From NCBI GenBank assembly GCA_003971905.1, contig RSEE01000153.1:1-64000 (forward strand): DNA of 64,000 nucleotides, given 5' to 3'. The notes beneath the pieces were generated by a model. It was given only the letters and a program-made list of their open reading frames with translations, was not told the origin of the DNA and did not search any database. This document shows, piece by piece, positions 33,001 to 45,979 of the stretch. Origin of the DNA: Moniliella sp. 'wahieum'. Taxonomy: Eukaryota > Basidiomycota > Moniliellomycetes > Moniliellales > Moniliellaceae. Position numbers and translations under genes: made by a program. Position 1 is the stretch's first letter. Each line of letters begins with the position of its first letter.

Positions 33001-34894
33001 GCTCGGTGCAAATGTGGTCAATCTTCACCTTCACCGGCCGTGCCCCTTCCTCACTTGGTTCGGAGTCCATCTGTCCTTGCTCCAAAGGACTAACCTCGGC
33101 AGCCCAGCAGGTCAAATCATCCAGCGCCATCTCGAGTTGGGCCCATCGCACCGGGTCAAGCCGGGCCTCCACTTGGGCCAGGTGAATGTCGGTCCCCTCT
33201 GGGTGAATCACAACCTCCACTGCTGGTTGAGGAAGACGCACGATCCCTTCCTCCTCTCCGCTAGGCGGAGTATGGTACATGACCATCTCCTGTACAGCCA
33301 ATGTCCAGTCAGCGGGGGTGACAGGCGCAAAGTGGGTCTTGCGTTTGTTTCCTTAGACTGGTGGTCCGGGTGAGAGGCCAACACAATAGAATTGAGGTGC
33401 AGGCGGTACGTTCCTGCGCGCGAGGGGAGCAATGTGCGTGGTGCATGGCTATGCCGCGGGATGGGGAGGGAGAGATCGAGGCTAGGGCAGGTAAGCTGGA
33501 TCTTAGCTGGCGGTGGCAGTTGGCGGTGGCGTGGAGATGACAAGGGGACCGAGGGAGGCAGGGCACTGCGGGAGAAACTGGAGAGTAGAGTTTGGAGGCT
33601 GCTGCCTACCTGTCCGAGGTAGGGATGAGCAGGGAACCAGTGATGGCAGCCAAGGCGATCGTCCAGCCCGCGTGTGGGCATCTTGGCCCGCCCTTAGTGC
33701 CGGTGTATCCCGCTCGCCAATGGAGAGGATTTGAGTCCCGTCGGTGTTGAGCGAAAGGGAGCCAAGTGACATGACAAGAATCCGAAAGCTCGGCACCCAG
33801 CTGCTGGAGAGTAAGGTGGAGTGGGGGGCATGTGGGCAGAGTGTAGGAAACCATGGCACGCTGCAGCGTGAAAGACCAGAAAGAAGCAGACGCAGGTGGC
33901 GAAGAGGATGCCGCGGGGCGAGGGGCGGTCCCAGGAGAGGCAGCGCAACGACAAAACAATATCAAGCCACGGGGCAACAGCAGTCGCGAGGGTGTCGGGT
34001 CGAGGTGGAGCACGATGGACGCTATCTGTGCTGTGCCAGATTGGGGAGATATGGTGCCAGAGCAAGCGGGAGCTACGCCGACTTTGCCTGTCGTGTCGGC
34101 AGTGATGGACAGGAGGTTGTGGGCTCTTGCCGGGGCAGAGGGTGTCGGGCATGGCGTCGTGGTAGACGCTTTGGCGCAGATCGAGCACCGCTGAGCTCAG
34201 AGCAAGGTAGTTCTCGTTGTCGTCGCCCTGGTCGGAGTCCGAGTCGGAGGCGGAAGCAGGATTGGGCGGCACCAGGGCGAGGTGGAGCGAGTCAAGGGCA
34301 AATGCATGGGAAAGGGGGTCGCCGCGGGGGTCGGGGCCGATGCGAAGGGGCCGAGAGTGAGGACGAGGGTAGGGGCGGCAGGTGCTGTGGGCGGCGGGGC
34401 GAGGTGGATGATGCAGCGTCGAGGTCGATCTGGATGCGGGCGAGGAGCGACTGGGTCCAGCGGGCGGCAAAGCCAGGCGGGGCGGCGGAGCAGACTCGGC
34501 AACAGCGGACTGGACGGCTTCGGTGGCTGCGGCATGGATGCTGGCGGCGAGATCGGCGGGGGTGGGGACAGAGGCGGAGGGCGAGGGTGGCGTGGAGCTC
34601 GAGCTGCTCGAGGACGATGCGGACGGGGCGTCGGCGGACCAGAGCTGGGCGAGGGGCGGCCTGGAGCTGGAGGGCGGCGAGGGTGGCGTGGGTGGGGACG
34701 AGGTGGGGGAGGGGGCAGCGGTGGCGAGCGGCTGGTCGAGGCGGACGCGGCGCACGTCGAGGCGGCCGGCGAGCAGCGCGGCGTCGATCTGGCGTCGTCG
34801 AGGGCGGGCGCGAGGGGCCCGAGAGGGTGCGGAGCATGTAGGCCACCGCGCGCCGCTGGACGGGGCCGGGCCAGTCCAGCGCCAGGCCGAGCAT
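30083..34894 (-). CDS. ATG2: Autophagy-related protein 2 (lipid-transfer protein)
   Basis: Atg2 is the rod-shaped chorein-family protein that moves phospholipids from the ER to the growing autophagosome with Atg9 and Atg18. The start is the ATG at 34894 (MLGLALDWPGPVQRRAVAYML). QIDAALLAGRLDVRRVRL follows, the N-terminal chorein pattern. The middle shows LFGGYDWVSSREYVRSK near 31660 and a repeat-rich beta region. The C-terminal ATG_C domain is clear at 30700-30300: IAPLRTVSTLGGGLAEL, IEQYQKDGRPLKGFQ, GARLATGTQTLLEGAENVL. The tail is ALLGLQSTLQPTLVRDTRLKYK, acidic residues and a TAA at 30083-30085. Expected Atg2 length is roughly 1,600-2,000 residues; the span fits the lower end. Many frame changes must be bridged. 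It shares a short divergent promoter with NOT1. Confidence 0.9.
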
Positions 34895-35185
34895 GGGACA
34901 AGCTGGGGGGGCTGTGTGGGGGGGCGGCGCTGGGGATGGCAGCTCCTATCTGGGAGTCTTAGCTGCCCTGGTCGATTGATCAGGAGGCCGCAGCCAATCA
35001 GCAATCATAATCACTCGCCACTAGTCAGTCCCTTGGCCAATCATTATCAGACGACTACTCGACGCGCCTGGTCACGTGCACCCCGCCCGCGCTGACGTCA
35101 GCCCTCCCGCCCTCCCACCCTCCCCGCCGCCTTACATCAGCCGCAATCCTTCCTGGGCGCTAGGGTTGGCAGTGGCCCCTGCTGC
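34895..35185. promoter_or_regulatory. Bidirectional promoter, ATG2 / NOT1
   Basis: About 290 bp between divergent genes. The 34975-35060 part is A+T-richer and contains CCAAT-like words on both strands (CCAATCA at 34994 and 35037), a common arrangement at fungal promoters. The exact NOT1 start is unknown, so the right border is approximate. Confidence 0.45.
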
Positions 35186-38100
35186 ATGCGCCGCAGCGCC
35201 GTGGCCATCGCCATCGCCATCGCCATCGCCATTGCCATTGCCATCGCCCTCTCCACCCTCCCCACCACCACACGCCCACCCCGCCCCGCTCCTCCCCCCC
35301 CGCCTCCTCCCCCCCCTACACCCCCACCGCCCTCCCCTTGCCGTCGTCTGGCCTGCTCGACGGCGGCGCCTCTCCCGCGAGTCGCCGCCGCTGGCGACTC
35401 GGCCGGCTCTCCTGACGAACGCTTGTTTGCCTCCGCCCTCGCCGCACTGCACCAGCAGGTCCCCCCTTTGTCCCTCGCCACCCCTCCCTCTCCCGACCAG
35501 GCCCAGCTCGCGCTCCGTGCACTCTCGCCCTCTTCACCAGCGTCCTCTCCGACTCTGCCCCCGACACCCCTGGCCTGCCCGTGTCTTCCAGCGCGCCCTC
35601 GTGCGCGCAGCCATCGAGCGCGTCGGCTCTGATCTCGCTGCCCAGGCCTTGGCCCAGCGGTTCCCCACCTGCGGTACGTTTCCCATTCCTCGCTCCTGCC
35701 CCTGCTCTGTCTCACCTATCCACAGCCTCATGCCTACCCGCACCGCCGCCGACGTCCTCGCCAGCATTGGGCCTCTCGCACTCAATCCGTCCCTGTCTTC
35801 CATGCTGCCCTCGCTCTCTTCCATATCACGCACACGTCCCCCCCCGACGACCATGCCGTCGCCCAGTTGCTCCTTGCGCTGCTCTGCGAACCCGTCGAGC
35901 CCTCCGTGTCGGCACATTGAGAGCAAGTACGCAGTCCACTGGCCCAGCATTGGCCCCTGCATCGGCAACCCTCAACGCCACATCAGCTGGCCCCCACTAG
36001 TCGCACTCTTTGATGAGATCGCCACTCCAGCACTCAGGCCTGACTCGGAGCAAACCTATGGCCTTGTGTCGTTGCCAGCCATGCACGCAGGCTTGCCCAT
36101 CCGACGGTGTTGGACGCATTGTGGGACCATGCTTGGCGCCACCCCTTGGCCCAGCTCATCTTATCCGCGGCCTCCTGTTGCTCGATCCGCACACATTCGA
36201 TATGTCCACGTGGGTCCTGCATCGCATTGTCGACCCGGGTACGCTGCGGTTGCCATCTGCCCAGCGAACGGGACGGCTTCTGTGGCAACGGAAGCGCTGT
36301 GGCCACCGTGCAAATCCCAATCCCGTCAAGTGGCCGGATCGCGCTGGACAACCAAGACGTGGCTAACCTGCTAGCCGCTGGTTTGAGCGTGGACAATGCG
36401 GTGCTGCGGTCTATTGTAGCCGACCTGGTCGACAAGGCCATCAATCAGAACGCCGACTTGATCCTCATTGGCTTTGGCCAAGTCCCGCCCCCTTGGCCGA
36501 TATTCACAACCACCAATTTTTGCCTTCAATTATCAGCGTGGTGCTCTCGCATTCCAGCCCAATGTCAGCTTGCGCTCTGGTGTCTGTTCCAGGCCAATCC
36601 CATGTTTGCCCTGCGTGCGCTGGCAACAAACGTGGCGACGCTGCCGGGCAAACCTCCTCGGATCTTCTCGTGCTTCAAGAGCTTGGGCTTTTGTCCCAGA
36701 CCACTGACCCGACTGCGATCACGCCATCCACCCCGGCGCAGAAGTGGCCTTTGTATTTGAGTTGGCCAACCTGGCTGATCGGAACAAGCAGTTCGATCTC
36801 CCGCAGTGGCTGGACCGTGGCATTGCAGCGCACCCTCACGCCTTTGTTCGTGCAGCACTCGACTTCCTTGAGCGCAAAGCCCAAGACGAATTGGCCGGTA
36901 ACACGTCCACCACGCAGGTCACCTCGCTCACCCGTCGACGGTGGCCGCCTTCCTCTACGCTTTGCGCTCCCATGGGGACGAGATGAGTGAGGACGAGATT
37001 GACTCGTTCAAATCTGTCCGCAACGTCTGCCTCCAAGTCCACCCACGGCTCATGAATCTCGTCCCAGGTAGCGAGAACATGGAGCCTGGGCTCCAAGTCG
37101 CCTCCTTCCCTCCTGAGATCCAAGCTGAAGCGGACGATTATTATCGCACCCTCTATTCGGGTTCGATGAAGGTAGAGGATATGATGGCGCTCCTCAAGCG
37201 AACCAAGGAGAGCGATGACCCTCTGCAAAAACGGTTGTTCGCTTGCCTGGTGCATACTCTATTTGACGAATACCGCTGCTTTGAACGCGATTACCCTCCG
37301 CGAACTGGGTATTGCTGCCACCGTCTTTGGCCAAATCATCAACGAGGAGTTCGTTGACTACATTCCGCTCGGTATTGCGATCCGGTATGTGCTGGATGCA
37401 TTGCGGAAGCCGCCGTCATCGCCGTTGTTTACGTTCGGGATTCAGGCGCTCCAGAACTTTGCTCGGCGCCTCTCAGAATGGCCCCCGTTGTCCCAAGCCC
37501 TGCTTGCAATCCCAGCTATTACACAGGGCCGGCCGACGTTGTTCGTATGATCCACGAAGCCCAGCAGCGCCCCCCTGGCCGTCCGAGTGGGGGCCAAGCG
37601 ATCCAACCGCGCCGGAGGAGGATGGAACGGTCCGCGCGGTGGCTCAGCTATCACCTCTGAACCGTTTACCGCCATTCATGCCGACGAGCTGGACGACAAG
37701 GAGGATCAGGAGGAGCCGACGGACGAAGTAAGCGACAAAATTCTCTTTTTGGTTAACAACTTGTCGAAGTCCAACTTGGAGTCCAAGCTGGGCGACGCCA
37801 AGTCCCTGGTTGCTCCCGAGCTGTACAATTGGTTTGCCCACTACCTTGTTCTCCAGCGTGTCTCCATCGAACCCAACAATCACTCCCTCTATGCTTCGTT
37901 GATTGATGGGATCGAAGGCGGTCCGCGCTTGATGCGGTACATCTTGCGGGAATCAATTATTAAGATCAAGGCATTGCTGAACAATGAGACGACACTGACG
38001 TCGTCGTCGGATCGGACGTTGCTCAAGAACTTGGCATCGTGGTTGGGTAGCTTGACCCTTGCTCGCAATATCCCCATCAAATATCGCAACATCGCCTTCA

Positions 38101-41100
38101 AGGAGCTGCTGCTACAAGGGTACAAGTCGGGTCGCCTCATCGCCGCCATTCCGTTCGTGTGTGCAAGGTGCTGGAGCAGTGCAAAACGAGCACAGTATTC
38201 AAACTGCCCAATCCGTGGTTGACGGCAGTGTTGGCCCTGCTGGTAGAACTCTACCATTATGCGGGTCTCAAGCTCAATCTTAAGTTTGAGATTGAGGTCA
38301 TGTGCAAGGCTCTCGAGATCAACATGGCCGAGCTCGAACCCACCTCACTGCTTGATAATGGTACTGAGGAAGAAGCCGTTGCCCCGACCTCGACCGGACC
38401 GGTCGAACCCATCCCGGAGCCTGTGCTGGAGCAGGACGCTATGTCCTACTCGGCATTGCTGCAAAGCATGTTGCTTCCCTGCCCGAGTTGATCATCATCC
38501 CGCCCACGCTGAACATGTTTGCGACCAACGCGACGTTGAAGCGAATGCTGTGTGTTGCGATCGAACGCGCTGTGCGGGACATTACTCCTCCCGTGGTGGA
38601 GCGCTCGGCCACGATTGGTAACTTATCAGCCAAGGAACTGGTCCTGAAGGACTTTGCCCTTGAGTCGGACCCGGCCAAGTTGTCCCACGCCGCGCACCAG
38701 ATGGCCAAAGATGTGGTGGGGTCGATCGCGTACGTGACGTCGAAGGATCCGCTTCGCACGTCGATGGTCCAGCATGCTCAGCGCATCTTCCTCAATGGCG
38801 GGTTTAATGAGACCTCGCTGCCTGTTGATGCCTTGGCGAGCATTATGAACGAAAATGTTGACATGGCGAGCAAGATGGTTGAGCGGGCGGCGCAATACAA
38901 GGCAGTGTCCGACTTGGATGCGATTCTTGCTCCGCATCTTGCGGCGCGTGCGGACCGGGACCGTATGCCGACCCAGACCAAAGTGTGCACATTGCCTATG
39001 CTTCGGCGCTGCCAGGACTCGCTTCGCCTTCAGCCCGACGGTCTCACTCCAGCGCAGCTGCGGGTGTACGATGACTTTGGTCGGTCTCTTGCCCCTCGCC
39101 CTCGTGCCGCCGACGGGTCATTTGCCTTGCAGCTGTTCAACCGGTTTGGATCCGACTTTGACCGCCTCCTCGTCTTGCCCGTACCGCCAACGGAGAGGAA
39201 GCCACTACACTGGCCCAGCTACCGCCGGACAATGAGCTGCCTACGCTGCTCCTGTCAGTCACGGAGCTTGTCCGGCAGCAGCCCCGCAAAGACGAAACGG
39301 CACCATGTTTGCCTCCAAAGTTGTGGTTCTTGTGGACAACAGTGGAAGACAGGACGCCCGCGCAGGAAAAGCTAGCGACCAATGCGCTGGTCACTCTTCT
39401 CCAGCGTTTGTGTGCCCTCTCGCGCTGCTCAAGGTGAGGTGGCCGCTTGGTTGGTCTACGGGGATGGACAGTGGGATGTGAGGCACGTGCCCTGCATGGT
39501 GGCCTTGATTGAGGATCAGCTGGTCCGTGTCGGCGAGGTGGATACCCAGTGGGCCCAATCGGGCATGGAGAAGGCGGATGTGAACGCTGCCCTGGTCCAG
39601 GCGGCCACCAAGACGGTCGCGACGCGCACCCAGTTGCGTCACATTGTTGCCATGCTTCGTGCCACCTCAGAGGCTGGAAGAGCGAGTGATTCGTAAGTTG
39701 TTCCCTTCCTCTTGTGGATTGTTGACCGACATGTGTCTTTGTAAGCGTTAAATCGGTTATCCACGATGGGCTCTGGCAGCAGATTGGCGAGGCAGCCACG
39801 TTGGACGATCCGGCAGTGCATGAGGTGATGTCAGATTGGTTTGGCCAGTGGGTACTTGCTACGAAGAGGCCGTCAACGTGGACAAGGCTTTTGTCGAATT
39901 TGTTGGCCGTGCGCAGGAAGCTGGGGTCCTCAAGGGTGAAGCCAACACGGCGCACTTCCTCCGCATTTGCACCTACGAGTGCGTCAAGGGCTATGCGCTT
40001 CAAACTATCTGGGTGCCGAACAGAGCCAGACCGTCTACACTCCGATCGACGCCTTGGCCCAGTTGGTGGTGCTGCTGACCACGTTCCATTCGCGCAACCA
40101 GGTGGGCTTGCTGCACAAGATGCTGCTGGTAATTGTATTGGTGTTTGTGGACGTGCATCCGCAGCCGGAGGCGGGCAAGGCTCTCTACCGCCTGTTCAGC
40201 TCCATTCTTCATCTGCTTCAGCAAGCCTCGCCCGGGCTGGGCAACCGCTACGTGTCCTGCCTGGTGGCGGTGGCACAGAGCCTGTTGGCCCTGCAGCCGA
40301 GTCTGTTTGTTGGGTACACTCACAGTTGGATGTCGCTCATCTCGCACCGTACCTTCCTTCCTCATCTTCTCTCTGCCCCTGATGGTCAGGGCTGGGATGC
40401 TTTTACCCGCTGCTGCAGGCCCAAGTTCGCCTCTTGGCCCTTGTCCGTCGTGTCGGCGCACGGGCAGAGACAATCCAGTCGATTTATCTCGGCGCGATCC
40501 GGATCTTTATGCTGCTCTTGCACGATTTCCCAGAGTTCTTGGCTTTCTATGCCATCCCGCTCTGCGATCTGATCCCGCGAGTTTGTCCAGCTGCGCAACG
40601 TGCTTCTCTGTGCCTACCCTCGCCAGCTTCGCCTCCCCGACCCGCTCGACCCAACTGTCGATCTGGCGTTACTGCCCGAGGCTAGGATGGAACCCGCCTC
40701 GGCGCCAGCGACGCTGGAGGCAAACGCAAGCCCCGTTTGGGCTACCGTCAAAGCCCTTCTCGACAAATGCTTTAGCGACGCTACCCCCCCCGCCCCGCTT
40801 GACACGTTGGTGGCCCATCTTGTCAGCATCACAACGATTGCCCCTATCGAGACTGAGGAGCAGGAAGAGGAACAGGCTCTGCTGGTTGTTCAGCCCATCC
40901 TCAATGCCCTGGTTGAAGCGCTGGGCCAACGGGTGGCGGCAGCTCAGGAGGAAGCGACAGCAACCAAGGCCGGGGAGGTCGTGAGCCTGCTCTTGTCCCA
41001 ACTCGACCCGCATCGCTCTACCTTTTGCTTTCGGCACTGGCCAACCAGCTGCGCTTCCCCTCGGCCTCAATGCAGTTTGCCTCGACGCTGTTCGTCCGTC

Positions 41101-41364
41101 TCTTTGCTGCCCCGCCTGCTGGCTCGACCCCGAGGCGTCCGACGTGCCTGCCCAAGTCCAAGGCCAGATCCTCCGCGTCCTGCTCGAGGGATTGTGGTCA
41201 TGCGCCACCCTTGGGGACGCTGTACACCATGGCGCGCCTGTTGCGCGCCCAGCCCCCGGCGCTACAGGTCCCGGTGCCGGGTGAGATTGCGCGGATCCTC
41301 GACAACATTAAGGGCACCCTCGCTGTGTCCTACCCCTCTCCGGCCCCGGCCGGCCCAGGCTTAG
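35186..41364 (+). CDS. NOT1: CCR4-NOT complex scaffold subunit NOT1
   Basis: NOT1 is the large scaffold of the cytoplasmic mRNA deadenylase complex. Segments in order: an N-terminal HEAT region (LVRAAIERVGSDLAAQALAQ near 35605); GSMKVEDMMALLKRTKES near 37170; FGQIINEEFVDYIPLGIAIR near 37330; the CAF1-binding MIF4G domain (DKILFLVNNLSKSNLESKL from 37735 to about 38330); the DUF3819 CAF40-binding domain (LSHAAHQMAKDVVGSIAYV, 38490-38980); and the NOT1 superfamily homology domain (39830 to the end, with LLHKMLLVIVLVFVDVHP near 40110 and RHPWGTLYTMARLLRAQ near 41200). An intron lies at about 35674-35728. The span gives about 2,000 residues, normal for the family. Start and stop are approximate: the N-terminus overlaps a (GCCATC)n tract and the C-terminus is frame-broken. 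At least ten single-base losses are needed. Confidence 0.9.
35202..35250. repeat. (GCCATC)n hexamer microsatellite
   Basis: About eight GCCATC/GCCATT units lie at the 5' end of NOT1. The tract is either 5' UTR or a coding low-complexity run (Ala-Ile repeats in one frame, Ser-Pro in another), so it prevents a firm start assignment. Confidence 0.85.
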
Positions 41365-42499
41365 CTGCGTTAGCTTCCCCCCACCCCCCACCCCTTCTCC
41401 CCCCACACCTTCCATGTCCGTATGAGAGCAAAGGTTGGCCCGACTGGGCTCTGTACTCTACCGGTCTTGTCCGCCCATGGCCGCGCCCTGTGCTCTGTAA
41501 ACCCCAGCATTTGCTGCCCCCTGCCTGGGTGAGTTGCATCGCAATCGATTCTGAGAAAGATTTGGCCGTCTCCATGCCTGGCTCACGCGGAGAGAGAGAG
41601 CCGCAGGGGAGACGAAAACTGAGCACTCACTAGTCCCTGAGCCCTCTGGCTCAAACCCAACGGAGACGCTGCTGGTAATGGGGTTGTAATTAACCAGCAT
41701 GAGCGCCTGAGCCCTGGGTCGGCATCGACGTGCCGATGCCACGCTTGACGGGTGACCCCTCTTCCCGACCACGACAGGAGCGAGCCGTGACTCATGTTAA
41801 TGAGCAGCGAATAGCGAACAGCGAGCAGCGAATCGCGAACAGCGAACGGCGAGCATGATGCACATGATCCATGACGGATGTATGACACGCGCGTGACGCG
41901 TGACGACGCCACCAGCCGATTCAATAACGGAGAGGGCCGTGCGATCGACGATCGCTGATGTCCAGTAGTGCCTCGCCTATGAAAACGAGAAATGATTAAT
42001 GATCGTGGATTGGGCTTGTACACCACAAAGACGTTCTCTCGTCCACGTAAACGAGAAGGCGCACTACTCATCAATTCGCGCTTAACCACCAACTCATCTT
42101 GAGGGTGCCGGGTGCCCGGATCACCGGGTCTTGAATACTGCGAGTCGACACGTGTCAAAAGAACCTTCCATGAGATTGTCCTCTGCAAGCTTCACACATT
42201 CTCCGCGGGGGGCAACAAACTACATTCGTATGGAAGTCTGCAATAAATAATGCCAAGGGCACTGCAGGGTTTTAGTGTCCATTAAAGAGGGATGCATGAT
42301 ACCGGGTTGAAGGAAGAACATGGTGATAAGGAATAGCACAGCAGGAAACGCAACTAGAGTAAATGGAAAAGCTAATGCAGCACAGTAGCACGCAGTAGCA
42401 CGCAGTAGCACAGAGAGAGGCAACGAGGGACTGAACCAGTTGGGGGAAACATTGCGAAACAAGGGAAAGGGATGAATGAGGGATGTTGGGTGTACATGA
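41365..42499. other. Intergenic region between NOT1 and the MFS gene
   Basis: No gene. It contains a diffuse AGCGAA/AGCGAG repeat (41805-41855), ACGCGTGACG words near 41890-41910, and AGCACGCAGTAGCA repeats near 42390-42410. The two flanking genes converge here. Confidence 0.6.
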
Positions 42500-45246
42500 T
42501 TACTCTTGGTGATCCTGCTCATCGGCCTTGGGGATCCGAAGCAGAAGAATGGCGAGGAAGAAGGCAAGCAGAGAGGCAGCCAGGTCGAACCACCAAGCGC
42601 CATGAAGCGAAGAGAGCATCGTTCCCGTGCCATGCAGTTGGTGGTGGCCTGGACCCATCCAAGTTGAGCCCACCGCTCCGACATTGCGGATGTCGGGTGT
42701 GAGAGAGAGCATGTCATGTTCCTCTCCTTGATTTGGTCCGCCACCGTTTCGGTAAAGGCAGTGCCTGCACTTCCCGCCAAACTCTGCACCGTCAGCAGCA
42801 TCGAACCAGCAACGCCTTGGTACTTGCGGGACACGGCGCTGGTGATGAAGATGGAAGCCGAAGCAAAGCTCAAGTCGGGGAGAGGGTCCCAATGGCCACA
42901 GCAGGCATGCCGAGCGCCCAGTAGGTTGTCCATGGTTTGTTGGCGATAAACATGCCTGGGGCAATTGCAGATGCCAAACAGCCGGCTCCCATCATCCAAT
43001 GCCCAGGCACCATATGGAACAGGCGAGCGACAAAGAAAGTCGCTACCACCCCCACGGTAGAAGCCGGAATGAAGTAAAGGGCGACAATCAAGGCAGAGCG
43101 GCCTTGGATCCAAAGCCAAAACTGACATGCGTAGAACTGGTAAGCAGTAAAGCTACCGAAGCTGAGGCCGTAGGTCAAGATGACGTAGCCAAAGCCTTTC
43201 ACCTTCCAAAGTTCATTTGGTACAAGCGGCTGCTCGACCTTGCTCTCAACCCAAGGGAAAAGGGCCAAGAGGGCAATGCCGCCGATCAAGGTCCATAGGT
43301 GTCAGGAGCCCAGTTGGAACTGCTGCCTTGCGTCAAGCCAAAGATAACCAATGCTGACCCAGCAATGGCGATCGCCGATCCTAGGTAATCGAACTTGCGC
43401 TTTGGTTCGTTCTTCTCCTTCTCGACGTAAGAAGCGATAGTGTGGCCCTGGGTAATGGCCTCGTACTGGCGCAGTGTTGTGTCCGTCGGGGAGTACTTCC
43501 ACGCCAACGCAAAGACCAAGAAACAGAAGATCGCGTTCGACCCGAACCACCAATCGATCCTCTTGGCCAAGGCACCGCCCTCGATGGCCCCGATAAAGTA
43601 ACCAATGGGAGCTTGGGCGCCCATAAGGGAGAAGATACGATTCTTGCGCTGGCCCGAACGGTAAATCCGGCCGAGATAGCTGATCGAGCTACTGGTGAGG
43701 CCACCGGTGGCGAGGCCTTGGAATGCACGGATGAAAAGAAAGGCTATAGTGCCTTGGGTGTGCTTGCCCAACGCTGCACCAACGACATTGACCAAAGTGA
43801 GGAATGCAAGGGAAGATGTAATCACACTCCGAGGTCCAAAGATGTCAGCCAAAGCGCCCGAGATTGTGACGCTCAAGCCGTTGGCCAAAAGGTAAGAGCC
43901 GGTAAGCTGCCCAAGAGATGAAGAGTGGTCAGTACATCATGATCGTCAAGGGATGATGGGAAAACATACCCAAGGTGCTTGAGAGGGGGCCATGTTGAAC
44001 GTGTGCTCGACCAGCTCGCGTTGAAGAATGGTGATGGATCCCAACAAAGATTGGAACAGGAACTGGCCGCTCGAGCAAACCATTACAAACAAAATTTCAG
44101 CCGTAAGCGAAGGCAACAAGATGGGACGGCCTTGGGCTTGCGATGAACGCTTCGAGTCCAATTCTCCTTCCGATTTGCTCAGCACATCAACCGCCGATGT
44201 TTGAGCGGTGGAGGTCTCAGCCTCCAACACATCGACGGACAGAGACGGACCAGAAAGCTCGGACTTGGAGCGAATCAAGTTCTCTGCCGACTGAAACTCC
44301 TCAGGATGGAAGGTTACCGGTTCGAAGAACTCGACGAGACGCCTGAACCAACTGCGCTTGGGTGAATGGTAGCCAGCACGGGACAGGTCGGCGCTGTTGT
44401 GTCCCTCGTGTGCCCACGAATTGACAGAGATGGGAACGTCATGCTTGGACGAACGCCGTCGCATGGAAGATTGGACCTGGAAATCCGCAGCCCACGCATC
44501 GGCACCAGGAGCACCAGAGCGTGGGTGGTGCTCGTGGAGCTCAATGTGGTCCGGCACATAGTCTTCCAACTCGTCGGCATCGTCTTCGAACGCTGATTCG
44601 AGGTTGCTCGAGGAGAGTTTGGACGAGTTGGACAGACCCCGAATCATGTTGGGCCTGGTGTCCTTCGGCGGGATAACTGGCTCAACAAAGGCCAGGGTAC
44701 GCTCGCTCACTCCCCGACTGAAGGGGGGCGGGCACCAGAGTATCCGTCAAATGACGAGGCGCGGGAGCTGGGCGTCGACTTTTCCTTCTAACCTCGAGCT
44801 CGCCCACCACAGTGCGACCCGTGTTGGCCCGACTGAGTGGGGGGCGGCGGGGTAGATCCAACTTGACCATACTGGACGAAGGGGTGTTCAAGGCGCGGGA
44901 ACGGTCGTCGGGCAGAAAGAGGGTCGTCTCCGACGCAGCGCGGCTCATGGCTGGACGCCTCATATCGTACGACGGCCGTGGGGATGATGGGTTGGAGGAG
45001 GGATCAAACGTGATGACCCGGCGGCCAGCGCCAGTGCTAGTACCCAAGCTACTTCCACGGCTCATGAGCTGAGTAGAGTAAAGGTCAGCCCCTTCCGGGG
45101 GTGTGGGCGGACGCGAGGAAGCACCCAACGGGTCGTGGAGACCGGGGTGTTGCGGCCAGAAGAGGAATAGGCCAGTGCGCGACTTGGCGGGCGAGGGGAA
45201 GCATCATGTCCTTTGCCACGGGGCTGGGTGGAGTGGAGAACGACAT
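42500..45246 (-). CDS. MFS transporter, DHA2 (14-TM) type
   Basis: Plasma-membrane H+ antiporter-like protein. A long hydrophilic Ser/Pro-rich N-terminus of about 250 residues (from the ATG at 45246, MSFSTPPSPVAKD) precedes the membrane part. Signature motifs are visible: motif A GALADIFGPRSV near 43840 and a motif-C-like PIGYFIGAIEGG near 43600. Further TM segments are VILTYGLSFGSFTAYQFYA, LIVALYFIPASTVGVVATFF and the final LAASLLAFFLAILLLRI, ending KADEQDHQE. The 63-nt intron at 43907-43969 (GTATGT...GGCAG) joins SQAPW to LTGSYLLANG. The general form resembles the ATR1-like DHA2 group; substrate is unknown. Frame changes near 45195, 45140, 44727 (a C run), 43295 and 42880 are each fixed by one missing base. 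Confidence 0.85.
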
Positions 45247-45951
45247 TGCCCGTTGTTGACAGCAATTATCGAGCACTGGTGGTGGGAACGGATGGGAGGG
45301 GGGAAGAAAAAATTGGATTTGCCACGAGCCGTCGGTCCTTTTCAATCCCCGACGAGGGGGGAGGGGCATGTAGGCGCACAGATAGTTAGTAGACGGGTGT
45401 GTGGCGGCGACCAAGGAAAAGCGAGGCGTGAGGGGTCCAGAGCACAGATTCCAGCACCTGCCGAGTGTGTAAAGATGGGGCCCAATAGTGGCTTGTGCAT
45501 GGCTGCCGCGTGCGCTGTTCAACGTTCGACGTTGAACGCTCCCGTTCGGCGGCCAGGTGGAACCAACCGAACAAAAGCACTGAGCGCAGGATGCGGCTGT
45601 GAGGCGCTTGACGCGTGAGGAAGACTGAGGTGAGGGCACTGGGGGCACGTCGCAAGCGCTGCCCACCCCCGCCGTGCCGTCGGGAGTGGTGCAGTACAGT
45701 CATCGCTGCCGGCGGGATCAGAGCAGCCTGGGGGCCGGCGTGGAGGAAAAAACGGGGAAAAAAAATATGACTGTGCTACCCCGCTGGGCGGCGATGCACA
45801 GTTTGAAATGACAGGACAGCACGCTCGGCAGGCACGAGCGCAGTGCGGTGCAGCTGGTCGGCCCTCCTGCATCCTGCCGGGGCACCGCAAGTGGGTCGTC
45901 ACGCGTCATGCGCCATGTGTCATATAACATCATGCATCGAGCATCAGCATC

Positions 45952-45979
45952 ACGTGTCATGCGTCACGCGTCACATGTG
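45952..45979. repeat. In-phase mixed heptamers
   Basis: In steps of seven from 45952: ACGTGTC, ATGCGTC, ACGCGTC, ACATGTG. The first two are near-palindromes; the third, and the first six bases of the fourth, are perfect ones. Related words (ACGCGTC, ACATGC, ATACGTC) continue to about 46060 with broken register. Confidence 0.8.

Noticed and set aside
33744-34841. A 365-codon plus-strand frame rich in Arg and Gly
   Set aside because: Antisense shadow of the ATG2 N-terminal region; composition is the complement of its Ser/Pro/Ala codons.
35137-35715. Minus-strand frames over the NOT1 5' end
   Set aside because: Antisense to NOT1 and dominated by the (GCCATC)n tract read as Met-Ala repeats.
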